Source: Streptosporangiaceae bacterium NEAU-GS5 (lineage in GTDB: Bacteria; Actinomycetota; Actinomycetes; Streptosporangiales; Streptosporangiaceae). Taken from it: a stretch of DNA of 64,000 nt. The notes under the pieces were generated by a model. That model worked only from the letters and a program-made list of their open reading frames with translations, ran no database searches and had not been told where the DNA came from. A program made the translations under genes and the position numbers. The DNA is taken from assembly GCA_017592665.1 (NCBI GenBank), contig JAGFNW010000011.1, positions 124,001 to 188,000 of the forward strand, given 5' to 3'. Below are positions 19,402 to 27,784 of the stretch, piece after piece. The first letter of the stretch is position 1. Every line of letters begins with the position of its first letter.

Positions 19402-20103
19402 GTGTTCCGACGCCGCCGACGCGCGGGTGAGGAAGAGCAGGCCGAGGTTCAGGCCGCCGAGCCGGCCGAATCCACGGCGGAATCCACGTCCGGAAAGCCG
19501 GCGGAGTCCGACGGATCCGGTCCGTGGGATGCCGCCCAGGCCTATCCCGACGTGCCGCGGGTCGATCTCGGCGGGCTGCTGCTGCCGATCGGCCCGGGAT
19601 TCGAGGTCCAGCTCAGCGTGCAGGGCGACCGCATGGTCGCGGCCACGGTCCTGGCCGAGGAGAGTGCGCTGCTGCTTCAGGCGTTCGCCGCGCCACGCCG
19701 TGGAGATCTGTGGGACGAGCTTCGCGGCGATCTGAAGCGCGAGGTGAGCGCCGCGGGCGGCGAGGCGACGGAGAAGCAGGGCCCGTTCGGGCCCGAGCTG
19801 GTCGCCGTCCGGCCGGGCGACGGCAGGGCCGGCAAGCAGCAGGTGCGCTATCTGGGCGTCGACGGGCAGCGCTGGTGCCTTCGCGCCGACATCTCGGGGC
19901 GTGCCGCGCTCGACCAGGCGGCCGCCGCGGTCATGGAGGGCGTCCTGCGCAATGTCGTGGTGGTCCGCGGCGACCAGCCGATGGCTCCCAAGGAGCCGAT
20001 CGAGCTGCGGCTTCCCGCCGAAGCCCGCCAGCAGCAGGATGACCCCGAGGTGGAGACCTTCCGCCCCTTCGAACGTGGGCCGGAGATTTCCGAAATTAGA
20101 TGA
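19402..20103 (+). CDS. DUF3710 domain protein
   Basis: The 233-residue actinobacterial protein of unknown function has a basic start (FRRRRRAGEEE) and an acidic spacer of about 50 residues. A single DUF3710 domain covers about 55-210, beginning near VPRVDLGGLLLPIGPGFEVQL. The GTG at 19402 is preferred because GAGGGAG lies 8 bases upstream and homologues start with MFxRRRR; GTG at 19393 is an alternative. It follows dut directly, an arrangement kept in Mycobacterium and Streptomyces (from memory). Confidence 0.9.
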   Translation: MFRRRRRAGEEEQAEVQAAEPAESTAESTSGKPAESDGSGPWDAAQAYPDVPRVDLGGLLLPIGPGFEVQLSVQGDRMVAATVLAEESALLLQAFAAPRRGDLWDELRGDLKREVSAAGGEATEKQGPFGPELVAVRPGDGRAGKQQVRYLGVDGQRWCLRADISGRAALDQAAAAVMEGVLRNVVVVRGDQPMAPKEPIELRLPAEARQQQDDPEVETFRPFERGPEISEIR

Positions 20104-20150
20104 GTTGTGACGTATTCTCGGTCAGAGCTGTCATCTACGGTTGAGACGTT

Positions 20151-20537
20151 ATGAGTATCAAGGAGCCCGCCAAAAAGGGCGGACTGCGGGGTTTCTTCCA
20201 GCGCCTGACTACCACGCAGGCCGAACTGGAAGCCGCTGAGCTGCAAGAAGACCTCGGGCGGCATGGAGCGACCCCGATCGCCTCGTGCGGCGAGCGACAG
20301 CGCTTCTGCGTCGCGGGCACGCTCCGAACGGTTACGCTCAGACCACGCGGCGGCGCTCCGGCGCTGGAGGCCGAGCTTTACGACGGCTCCGACGTGATCG
20401 ACCTGGTCTGGCTGGGCCGGCGCAAAATCGTCGGCATCGAGCCGGGCCGGGTGGTCCGCGCGGAGGGCCTCATCAGCGTCCAGGACGGCCGCAAGGTCAT
20501 GTTCAATCCGCGCTACGAACTGCGCCCGACGGGGTGA
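20151..20537 (+). CDS. OB-fold nucleic-acid-binding protein
   Basis: The 128-residue protein has an amphipathic N-terminus of about 45 residues and then an OB-fold of the tRNA-anticodon/RecG type: FCVAGTLRTVTLRP, LEAELYDGSDVIDLVWLGR and KIVGIEPGRVVRAEGLIS form the strands. It probably binds single-stranded nucleic acid. The ATG at 20151 has no ribosome site; TACGGT lies about 9 bases before it, so it may be leaderless. It is conserved between the DUF3710 and DUF3159 genes in actinobacteria. The partner and role are unknown. Confidence 0.85.
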   Translation: MSIKEPAKKGGLRGFFQRLTTTQAELEAAELQEDLGRHGATPIASCGERQRFCVAGTLRTVTLRPRGGAPALEAELYDGSDVIDLVWLGRRKIVGIEPGRVVRAEGLISVQDGRKVMFNPRYELRPTG

Positions 20538-20573
20538 AGGTGCCTACGGGGTGAAGGTGAAGGAGAGCCGCTT

Positions 20574-21323
20574 GTGAGTACGGCAGACGAGACCGCGGGC
20601 ATGGGGATTCCCAAGCCGGCGATCCCCGACCCGGCTCCGGCGGTCCCGGCCGAGCCGATCGCCCTCAGCGAGGCCGAAAAACAGCACGAGGCGGTCGTTC
20701 ACGACACCGCGGAGGCGGCGGTCAGGGCTCAGCTCACCAAGGCGCTGGGCGGGCGGCGCGGCATCGTCGAGGCGGCCATCCCCACGATCACGTTCACGCT
20801 CATGTGGGTGATCACCAACGAGCTGAAGCCGTCGCTGATCGTCAGCATCGCCTCCTCGCTCGTCCTCCTGGTGGCGCGGGTGGTCCAGCGGTCCACCCCG
20901 CAGTTCGTCATCAACAGCCTGATCGGCATCGGCATCGGCGCGTTCTTCGCCACCCGCTCGGGTGAGGCCAAAGACGTGTTCCTGCCGGGGATCTACTACA
21001 ACGCCGCCTACGCGGCCGGCATGTTGCTGTCGATCGTGCTCCGCTGGCCCGTGGTCGGCTTCCTGATCGGGTCCGTCACCGGCGACCCGACGGCCTGGCA
21101 CAAGGATCCGGCGCTGGTCCGGCTCTGCTCGCGGCTGACCTGGCTGCTGATGCTGCCGTGCCTGTTGCGCGTGGTGCTGGAGTTGCCGCTCTACCTGGCC
21201 GACCAGGTCACGGCGCTCGGCATCGCCAAGGTCGCGCTGGGGTGGCCGCTCCAGGTGGCCGCGCTGGGGGCGATGGTGTGGGTCCTGGCCCGGGGCCGGA
21301 CCCCTATCCGGCCGGTCGGCTGA
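20574..21323 (+). CDS. DUF3159 multi-pass membrane protein
   Basis: The 249-residue protein has a hydrophilic Pro-rich N-terminus (about 1-60) followed by five or six membrane segments. Segments run from about 65 (AIPTITFTLMWVI) to the last at about 222-240. It matches the DUF3159 family of actinobacteria; the function is unknown. The GTG at 20574 follows GAAGGAGA. It lies 36 bp after the OB-fold gene and 17 bp before the LacI gene, where the conserved gene order is interrupted. Confidence 0.88.
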   Translation: MSTADETAGMGIPKPAIPDPAPAVPAEPIALSEAEKQHEAVVHDTAEAAVRAQLTKALGGRRGIVEAAIPTITFTLMWVITNELKPSLIVSIASSLVLLVARVVQRSTPQFVINSLIGIGIGAFFATRSGEAKDVFLPGIYYNAAYAAGMLLSIVLRWPVVGFLIGSVTGDPTAWHKDPALVRLCSRLTWLLMLPCLLRVVLELPLYLADQVTALGIAKVALGWPLQVAALGAMVWVLARGRTPIRPVG

Positions 21324-21340
21324 GCTCAGCGGGGGGCACG

Positions 21341-22363
21341 ATGGGCTCGGAACCTGACCGCCGGGGCCGCCGCCGGGGCGAGCTGACGATGGCGGCGATC
21401 GCGCAGCTGGCCGGAGTGTCGGCGCCGACGGTCTCCAAGGTGATCAACGGCCGCGCGGGCGTGGCGCCCACCACCCGGGAGCGGGTGGAGGAGCTGCTGC
21501 GCCGCCACGGCTACCGGCGTCCGGCGAGCATCGAGCCGGCGCCCCTGCTCGAGGTGGTCTTCTACACCTTAGAAAGCCACCTCGCCGTCGAGATCATGCG
21601 CGGGGTCGAACGTACGGCGGGGGAGTGGTCCCTCGCGGTCGGCTTCACCGAGATGCGCGGCCGCCGCGACTGGGTCGAGCAGCTGCTGGCCCGCCGCCCG
21701 ACCGGCGTCATCGGCGTCTACCACGGGTTCGCGCCGCGGGAGCAGGGCAGGATCGAGGCGGGCGCCATCCCGCTGGTCGCCCTCGATCCCACGGGCGAGC
21801 CGCATCCGTCGATCCCTTCGGTCGGCGCGACCAACTGGAGCGGGGGCCTGGCGGCCACCCGCCACCTGCTCGGGCTCGGCCACCGCAGGATCGCCACCAT
21901 CACCGGGCCGCCCGGATTCCTGTGCTCGCGTGCCCGGCTCGACGGCTTCCGCGCCGCCATGGACGGCGCCGGCGTCGAGGTGGATCCCACGCTGGTGAGG
22001 TCGGGGACGTTCAGTTTCGACGACGGCCTCCGCGAGGCCTGCGAGCTGCTGCGGATGCCGTCCCGGCCGACCGCGATCGTGGCCGGCAACGACCTGCAGG
22101 CGCTGGGCGTCTACGAGGCGGCCCGCGAGGCCCGGGTGCGCATACCTGACGAGCTGAGCGTGGTCGGGTTCGACGACGTCGAGCACGCCCGCTGGGCCGG
22201 ACCTCCGCTGACCACGATCCGCCAGCCGCTGGCCGACATGGGCGCGATGGCCGCCGAAATGGTGCTCACGCTGGCTCGCGGCCAGCGGCCTTCGCCGTCG
22301 CGTGTCGAACTGGCGACGACGCTCATCGTGCGCAGCAGCACGGCTCCACCGGTCGTGCTCTGA
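21341..22363 (+). CDS. LacI-family transcriptional regulator
   Basis: This is a sugar-responsive repressor of 340 residues. The N-terminal helix-turn-helix and hinge span about 14-60 (MAAIAQLAGVSAPTVSKVINGR). A periplasmic-binding-protein-like effector domain runs from about 65 to 335, with the usual GYRR start and VVGFDDVEHARW near 270. The ATG at 21341 follows GGGGGG; the longer frame upstream runs inside the DUF3159 gene. It lies directly upstream of the secreted esterase gene, whose leader holds matching palindromes. The predicted role is repression of that gene until plant polysaccharide breakdown products appear. Confidence 0.9.
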   Translation: MGSEPDRRGRRRGELTMAAIAQLAGVSAPTVSKVINGRAGVAPTTRERVEELLRRHGYRRPASIEPAPLLEVVFYTLESHLAVEIMRGVERTAGEWSLAVGFTEMRGRRDWVEQLLARRPTGVIGVYHGFAPREQGRIEAGAIPLVALDPTGEPHPSIPSVGATNWSGGLAATRHLLGLGHRRIATITGPPGFLCSRARLDGFRAAMDGAGVEVDPTLVRSGTFSFDDGLREACELLRMPSRPTAIVAGNDLQALGVYEAAREARVRIPDELSVVGFDDVEHARWAGPPLTTIRQPLADMGAMAAEMVLTLARGQRPSPSRVELATTLIVRSSTAPPVVL

Positions 22364-22368
22364 CGCCT

Positions 22369-22377
22369 GAAAGTTTC
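22369..22377. promoter_or_regulatory. GAAAGTTTC palindrome downstream of lacI gene
   Basis: GAAA-G-TTTC is a perfect odd palindrome a few bases after the regulator stop. It resembles operators of xylan-related LacI repressors in Streptomyces. It may be a third site of the esterase control region. Confidence 0.4.
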
Positions 22378-22420
22378 CCCTCCGAGCTGGGCTTTTGACT
22401 GCTTTCTTACGGAATTCTTG

Positions 22421-22468
22421 CCTTTCTGGAAAGCAATCAGTGAGCTTGAGGAAATCTTTCCAGAAAGG
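22421..22468. promoter_or_regulatory. Paired LacI operators / 13-bp inverted repeat before the esterase gene
   Basis: CCTTTCTGGAAAG (22421-22433) and its exact reverse complement CTTTCCAGAAAGG (22456-22468) flank a 22-base spacer. Each arm is itself a palindrome of the form CTTTC-NN-GAAAG. Two operator copies for the adjacent LacI regulator are the simplest reading. In RNA the arms could also pair as a 13-bp stem just before the ATG at 22476. Confidence 0.7.
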
Positions 22469-22475
22469 CGCTTAC

Positions 22476-24317
22476 ATGAAGAGAGCGCTTGCCGGCGTGG
22501 CGGTCCTGTTCCTGTCCATCGTCACGGGCCTGCTGCTGGGCCGGCCGGCCCAGGCCGCCTCGCTTGTGGAGGTGACCGGGTTCGGCACCAACCCGAGCAA
22601 CCTTCGGATGTACGTCTATGTGCCGGACAACCACCCCGCGCGCCCCGCGATCCTGGTCGCCGTGCACTACTGCACCGGCTCCGGCCCCGCGTTCTTCTCC
22701 GGCACCCAGTTCGCCCAGCTGGCCGACCAGTTCGGCTTCATCGTCATCTATCCGTCGGCCACCCGCAGCGGCAGCTGCTTCGACGTGTCCACGAACGCGG
22801 CGCTGACCCGCAACGGGGGCAGCGACCCCGTCGGCATCAAGTCGATGATCGACTGGGTGGTCGCCAACCGCAGCGGCGACTCCAGCCGGGTGTACGTCAC
22901 CGGAGCCTCGTCCGGCGGCATGATGACCAACGTGCTGCTCGGCGACTACCCCGACGTGTTCAAGGCCGGGGCGGCGTTCATGGGCGTGCCGGACACGTGC
23001 TTCGCCACGACCGACCCCTCGATGTGGAACAACGCGTGCGCCAACGGCCAGGTCATCCGGACCGCGCAGCAGTGGGGCGACGCCGCGCGCAACGCCTTCC
23101 CGGGCTACAGCGGCCCTCGTCCACGGGTGCAGCTCTGGCACGGAACCACCGACACGACGCTGAACTTCAACAACTTCGGCGAAGAGATCAAGCAGTGGAC
23201 CAACGTGCTCGGCGTCAGCCAGACGCCGTTCCAGACCGACACCCCGCAGTCCGGCTGGACCAGGACCCGATACGGCTCGGCCGGCAACGTCCAGGTCGAG
23301 GCTTATCGGATCGAGGGCGTGGGGCACAGCCTGCCGCTCTCCGGACAGGCCAGGCTGGCCATCGACTTCTTCGGCCTGAGCAGCACCACGACCGACACCA
23401 CGCCGCCGAGCACGCCGGGCACCCCGGTCGCGTCCAACGTCACCGCGACGTCGGCCACGCTGGCCTGGACCCCGTCGACCGACAACGTGGGCGTCACGGG
23501 CTATGACGTGCTGCGCGCGACCGGGGCGACCGGGGGCACGTTCACCCAGGTGGGCACCGCCACCTCGTCGACGTTCCAGGCGACCGGCCTGACCGCCAAC
23601 ACCACCTACAGGTTCCAGGTGCGGGCCCGTGACGCGGCTGGGAACATGTCGGCCGTGTCCAGCCCGGTCACGGTGACCACCGCGATGGGCACCGGCGACA
23701 CGCAGGCGCCGACCGCTCCGTCGGGTCTCGCGGCGTCCGGGACGACCCAGACCGGGACGAGCCTGGCGTGGACTGGTTCGACCGACAACGTGGGCGTCAC
23801 CGGTTACGACGTCCTGCAGGCGCAGGGCGCGACCGGCGGCACCTTCACCCAGGTGGGCACCTCGACGACGACGTCGTTCGCGGTGACGGGTCTGACGGCC
23901 AACACCACCTACAGGTTCCAGGTGCGGGCCCGTGACGCGGCGGGGAATGTGTCGGCGGTGTCGAACACGGCGCAGATCACCACGCAGGGCGGCGGGACAA
24001 CGGGCGCGTGCTCGGCGACGCCGACCGTGCAGACGCAGTGGGCCACCGGATATGTCATCAACCCGCTGACGATCACCAACACCTCGACGTCGACGATCCC
24101 CAGCTGGACCGTGACCTTCACGCTCCCGGCCGGGCACACCCTGTCGGGCTCGTGGAACGCCACGGTGACCACCAGCGGCCAGAACGTGACCGTCAAGAGC
24201 GTGAGCTTCAACGGCAACCTGGCGCCCGGTGCCAGCACCGGCAGCTTCGGCTTCCAGGTCAACCGCCCCAACGGCGACACCCAGATGCCGACCGCCTACA
24301 CCTGCACTACCCCGTAG
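22476..24317 (+). CDS. Secreted PHB-depolymerase-family esterase with two Fn3 domains and CBM2
   Basis: The 613-residue secreted enzyme is probably an acetylxylan or feruloyl esterase acting on plant cell wall. A signal peptide (about 1-27, ending RPAQA) comes first, then an alpha/beta hydrolase of the PHB depolymerase/CE1 group (about 30-300), with the nucleophile Ser in TGASSGGMM and the likely catalytic His in GVGHSLPL. Two fibronectin type III repeats (about 307-405 and 408-505) share near-identical DNA. A family 2 carbohydrate-binding module (about 511-613) with a Cys at each end and the ITNTSTSTIPSW core follows. The ATG at 22476 follows GAAAGG. It is not a bulk PHB depolymerase, since the cellulose/xylan-binding module points to polysaccharide. 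Confidence 0.9.
   Translation: MKRALAGVAVLFLSIVTGLLLGRPAQAASLVEVTGFGTNPSNLRMYVYVPDNHPARPAILVAVHYCTGSGPAFFSGTQFAQLADQFGFIVIYPSATRSGSCFDVSTNAALTRNGGSDPVGIKSMIDWVVANRSGDSSRVYVTGASSGGMMTNVLLGDYPDVFKAGAAFMGVPDTCFATTDPSMWNNACANGQVIRTAQQWGDAARNAFPGYSGPRPRVQLWHGTTDTTLNFNNFGEEIKQWTNVLGVSQTPFQTDTPQSGWTRTRYGSAGNVQVEAYRIEGVGHSLPLSGQARLAIDFFGLSSTTTDTTPPSTPGTPVASNVTATSATLAWTPSTDNVGVTGYDVLRATGATGGTFTQVGTATSSTFQATGLTANTTYRFQVRARDAAGNMSAVSSPVTVTTAMGTGDTQAPTAPSGLAASGTTQTGTSLAWTGSTDNVGVTGYDVLQAQGATGGTFTQVGTSTTTSFAVTGLTANTTYRFQVRARDAAGNVSAVSNTAQITTQGGGTTGACSATPTVQTQWATGYVINPLTITNTSTSTIPSWTVTFTLPAGHTLSGSWNATVTTSGQNVTVKSVSFNGNLAPGASTGSFGFQVNRPNGDTQMPTAYTCTTP
23590..23952. repeat. Duplicated Fn3 DNA
   Basis: Stretches of over 40 bases near 23597-23640 and 23897-23940 are nearly identical, about 300 bp apart. 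They reflect tandem duplication of the fibronectin type III module inside the esterase gene. Confidence 0.7.
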
Positions 24318-24322
24318 GGGCC

Positions 24323-24985
24323 CTAATGAGCCGATAGCAGGTGGGCCAGCTCCATCTCGACCTCCTGGCTGGCCACGAAGAGCAACTCGTCTCCGGCCTC
24401 CAGGGGGTCGTCGGCGGTCGGCACCAGGACCCGGCCCTCGCGCAGGATCGCGACGAGGGCCGCGTCCGTCGGCCACGGGACGGACCCTGCCCGCTGGCCC
24501 ACGACGGGCGCGTCCTCCGCCAGCGTCAGCTCGACCAGGTTGGCCTGACCCTGCCGGAACGTCATCAGGCGCACCAGGTCGCCGACGCTGACCGCCTCCT
24601 CGACCAGGGCGGACAGCAGGCGCGGCGTGGACACCGCGACGTCGACGCCCCAGGACTCGTTGAACAGCCACTCGTTCTTCGGATGGTTGATCCTGGCCAC
24701 CACGCGCGGCACGCCGTATTCGGTCTTGGCCAGCAGCGACACGACCAGATTGACCTTGTCGTCGCCGCTGGAGGCGATCACGACCTGGCAGTTGTTCAGC
24801 CCGGCCTCGTCCAGCGAGGCGATCTCGCACGCGTCGGCCAGCAGCCACTCGGCCTGCGGCACGCTGTCGATCTTGATGGCCTTCGGGTCGATGTCGATGA
24901 GCAGCACCTCGTGGCCGTTCTCCAGCAACTCGGCCGCGATGGAGCGGCCGACGGCGCCCGCCCCGGCGATCGTGACGCGCATCAT
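24323..24985 (-). CDS. trkA: TrkA family potassium uptake regulator (second of pair)
   Basis: The 220-residue cytosolic K+ channel/transporter gating subunit has an RCK_N NAD(H)-binding Rossmann domain (about 1-125, GAGAVGRSIAAEL then LLIDID) and a TrkA_C domain (about 135-215). It pairs with the upstream TrkA protein; in Mycobacterium the equivalents are CeoC and CeoB. The ATG at 24985 overlaps the partner's TGA (ATGA). A second in-frame ATG follows at once and fits the GAGGAGGA ribosome site better. It converges on the esterase gene with only 5 bp between. Confidence 0.92.
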   Translation of the reverse strand: MMRVTIAGAGAVGRSIAAELLENGHEVLLIDIDPKAIKIDSVPQAEWLLADACEIASLDEAGLNNCQVVIASSGDDKVNLVVSLLAKTEYGVPRVVARINHPKNEWLFNESWGVDVAVSTPRLLSALVEEAVSVGDLVRLMTFRQGQANLVELTLAEDAPVVGQRAGSVPWPTDAALVAILREGRVLVPTADDPLEAGDELLFVASQEVEMELAHLLSAH

Positions 24986-25650
24986 TCCTCCTCGTCGGAC
25001 GGGGTGCCGGACAGCACCTTGTGGACCCGATCCATGTCGTGCTCGGCCGCCGTCAGGTGCAGAATGTCGCCTTCCTGGACCACCGTGTCGTTCTTCGGCA
25101 CCAGCGCCTCGCCCATGCGGTTGATGAAGGCGAGCCGCCCGCCCGTGGAACTTTCAATGGTCGTGGCCCGCACGCCGATCCACCCCTGGTTGAACGGCAC
25201 CTCGGCCAGCACGACCGTGCCGGTCGGGTCGCGCCACAGCGGCTCGGCTCCCTCGGGGAGGACCCGCCGGAGGATCTGGTCGGCCGTCCAGCGCACGGTG
25301 GCCACGGTCGGGATGCCGAGCCGCTGGTAGACCTCGGCCCGGCGGGGGTCGTAGATGCGGGCCACCACGTTGTCGACGCCGAACGTCTCGCGCGCCACCC
25401 GGGCGGAGATGATGTTCGAGTTGTCGCCGCTGCTGACCGCCACGAACGCGGCGGCCGACTCGATGCCGGCCTCTTCCATCACGTCGCGGTCGAATCCGAT
25501 CCCCGTCACCCGCCGGCCCCGAAATCCCGCGCGCAGCCTGCGGAAGGCCTGCGGATCCCGGTCGATGATCGCGACCGAGTGGCCGCCGTCCTCAAGGATG
25601 TGCGCGAGGGTCGAGCCGACCCGCCCGCATCCCATGATCACGATATGCAT
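24982..25650 (-). CDS. trkA: TrkA family potassium uptake regulator (first of pair)
   Basis: The 222 residues form an RCK_N Rossmann domain with GCGRVGSTLA at about 8-17 and the acidic nucleotide-binding end IIDRDP, then a TrkA_C domain from about 140. It controls K+ flux by a membrane channel not encoded in this window. The ATG at 25650 follows GGCGGGG. The gene overlaps its paralogue by 4 bases, so the two are translated together. Its promoter region is shared with the divergent APC permease gene. Confidence 0.92.
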   Translation of the reverse strand: MHIVIMGCGRVGSTLAHILEDGGHSVAIIDRDPQAFRRLRAGFRGRRVTGIGFDRDVMEEAGIESAAAFVAVSSGDNSNIISARVARETFGVDNVVARIYDPRRAEVYQRLGIPTVATVRWTADQILRRVLPEGAEPLWRDPTGTVVLAEVPFNQGWIGVRATTIESSTGGRLAFINRMGEALVPKNDTVVQEGDILHLTAAEHDMDRVHKVLSGTPSDEEE

Positions 25651-25756
25651 GCAACCCCGCCGGTGGGTAGAGAATCACGTACCAGGACAGTATGTCGCGC
25701 TCATGATGTGATCGTGGATCCCCGGCAGTGACCGGCAGCGACTAGCATCGTCAGAC

Positions 25757-27784
25757 GTGTCAAAGGTGATCGATGCTGTCAAGCGCCTACTGGTCGGGCG
25801 CGCGCTAAGAAGCACGCAGCTGCACGACCAGTTGCTGCCCAAACGGGTCGCGCTTCCCGTGTTCGCCAGTGACGCGCTGTCCTCGGTGGCGTACGCGCCA
25901 CAGGAGATCCTTGTCATCCTCTCCCTGGCCGGAGCCTCGTTCTACCGGTTCAGCCCATGGGTCGCCGCCGCGGTCGTGCTCATCATGCTCGTCGTCGTCG
26001 CGTCGTACCGGCAGAACGTGCACGCCTATCCGAGCGGCGGCGGCGACTACGAGGTGGCCACCACCAACCTCGGCCGCAACGCCGGGCTCACCGTGGCCAG
26101 CGCGCTGCTGGTCGACTATGTCCTGACGGTCGCCGTGTCGGTCGCCAACGGCGTCGACTACGTGGGCGCCACGATCCCGTTGGTGGCCGAGCACAAGACC
26201 GCGGTGGCCATCTCCATGGTGACGCTGCTCACCGTGATGAACCTGCGCGGCATCCGGGAATCCGGCGTGGCCTTCGCCGTTCCCACGTACGCGTTCATGA
26301 TCGCGGTCGTCGGCATGGTCGTGTGGGGGATCGGCAAGCTCGTCTTCGGCGTGGAGTTGAAGGCGCCGACGGCCGACTACCAGATCGTGGCCGAGCAGGC
26401 CGACCTGGCCGGCTTCGCGCTGGCGTTCCTGGTGCTGCGGGCCTTCTCCTCCGGCTGCGCCGCGCTTACCGGCGTCGAGGCGATCAGCAACGGCGTGCCC
26501 GCCTTCCGCAAGCCCAAGAGCAAGAACGCGGCGACCACGCTGCTCATGATGGGCCTCATCGCGGTCACCATGTTCAGCGGGATCATCTTCCTCGGGTTGA
26601 AATCCGGAGTGAAGGTGACCGAGCCCGCCAACGTCGCCACCGACATCCTGATCAACGGCCAGCCGGCCGGGGCCGACTACTACCAGCAGCCGATCATCGC
26701 CCAGGTCGCCTCCGCCGTTTTCGGCGACGGCTCGCTGATGTTCATCGTGATCGCCACGGTGACCGCGCTCATCCTGTTCCTGGCCGCCAACACGGCGTTC
26801 AACGGGTTCCCCGTGCTCGGCTCGATCCTCGCGCAGGACCGCTACCTGCCGCGGCAGCTGCACACCCGCGGCGACCGGCTGGCCTTCAGCAACGGCATCG
26901 TCATCCTCGCCGCCGGTGCCTGCCTGCTGATCTGGGCGTTCAACGCCGACGTGAGCAAGCTGCTGAACCTCTACATCGTGGGCGTGTTCGTGTCGTTCAC
27001 GCTCAGCCAGATCGGCATGGTCCGGCACTGGAACCGGCTGCTGCGCACCGAGACCGACAGGCGGGCCCGGCTCCACATGATGCGCTCGCGCGTGATCAAC
27101 GCTTTCGGCGGCCTGATGACCGCCATCGTGCTCGTCGTCGTCCTGATCACCAAGTTCACGCACGGCGCGTTCATCGTGGTGATCGCGATGCCGCTGCTGT
27201 TCCTCATGATGAAGGGCATCAACAAGCACTACAGCAGGGTCGCCGCCGAGCTCGCCGCGCCTGAGGGCGACGAGATCGACGAGTCGATGCTGCCGGCCAG
27301 GAACCACGCCATCGTGCTCGTGTCGCAGATCCACAAGCCGACCCTGCGGGCCCTGGCGTACGCCCGGGCCAACCGCCCGTCCACGCTCGAGGCGGTCTCG
27401 GTCGGCGTCGACTCGGGCGAGGCGGTCAAGCTGCAGGAAGAGTGGGACCGGCGGGGCATCCAGGTGCCGTTGAAGATCCTCGACTCGCCCTACCGCGAGA
27501 TCACCGGCCCGATCCTCGACTACGTGAAGTCGCTGCGCCGAAAGTCACCACGTGACGTGGTGACGGTTTACATCCCCGAATACGTGGTCGGCCGCTGGTG
27601 GGAGCACCTGCTGCACAACCAGAGCGCGCTGCGGCTGAAGGGCCGGCTGCTGTTCAAACCGGGAGTCATGGTCACGAGCGTGCCGTATCAGCTGGCCTCC
27701 TCCGACCGGGTCCGCTCCCGCCAGGCCCGCCAGGTGCGCCGTCCGCAGCCTCCGGCACGTAGAGACGACCAGGTCAAGGCATGA
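25757..27784 (+). CDS. APC family amino acid/cation permease
   Basis: The 675-residue membrane protein has 12 membrane segments in the first 480 residues, with the family start SVAYAPQEILVILSLAG and the YPSGGGDYEVA loop. A cytoplasmic C-terminal domain of about 170 residues (HAIVLVSQIHKPTLRALAYA onward) is similar to universal-stress-type folds. It resembles the KimA/YdaO-like potassium or amino-acid permeases; given the adjacent TrkA pair, K+ transport is plausible. The GTG at 25757 lies 8 bases after TAGCAT (25743-25748), with no ribosome site, so it is probably leaderless. It overlaps the methyltransferase gene by 4 bases. Confidence 0.88.
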   Translation: MSKVIDAVKRLLVGRALRSTQLHDQLLPKRVALPVFASDALSSVAYAPQEILVILSLAGASFYRFSPWVAAAVVLIMLVVVASYRQNVHAYPSGGGDYEVATTNLGRNAGLTVASALLVDYVLTVAVSVANGVDYVGATIPLVAEHKTAVAISMVTLLTVMNLRGIRESGVAFAVPTYAFMIAVVGMVVWGIGKLVFGVELKAPTADYQIVAEQADLAGFALAFLVLRAFSSGCAALTGVEAISNGVPAFRKPKSKNAATTLLMMGLIAVTMFSGIIFLGLKSGVKVTEPANVATDILINGQPAGADYYQQPIIAQVASAVFGDGSLMFIVIATVTALILFLAANTAFNGFPVLGSILAQDRYLPRQLHTRGDRLAFSNGIVILAAGACLLIWAFNADVSKLLNLYIVGVFVSFTLSQIGMVRHWNRLLRTETDRRARLHMMRSRVINAFGGLMTAIVLVVVLITKFTHGAFIVVIAMPLLFLMMKGINKHYSRVAAELAAPEGDEIDESMLPARNHAIVLVSQIHKPTLRALAYARANRPSTLEAVSVGVDSGEAVKLQEEWDRRGIQVPLKILDSPYREITGPILDYVKSLRRKSPRDVVTVYIPEYVVGRWWEHLLHNQSALRLKGRLLFKPGVMVTSVPYQLASSDRVRSRQARQVRRPQPPARRDDQVKA

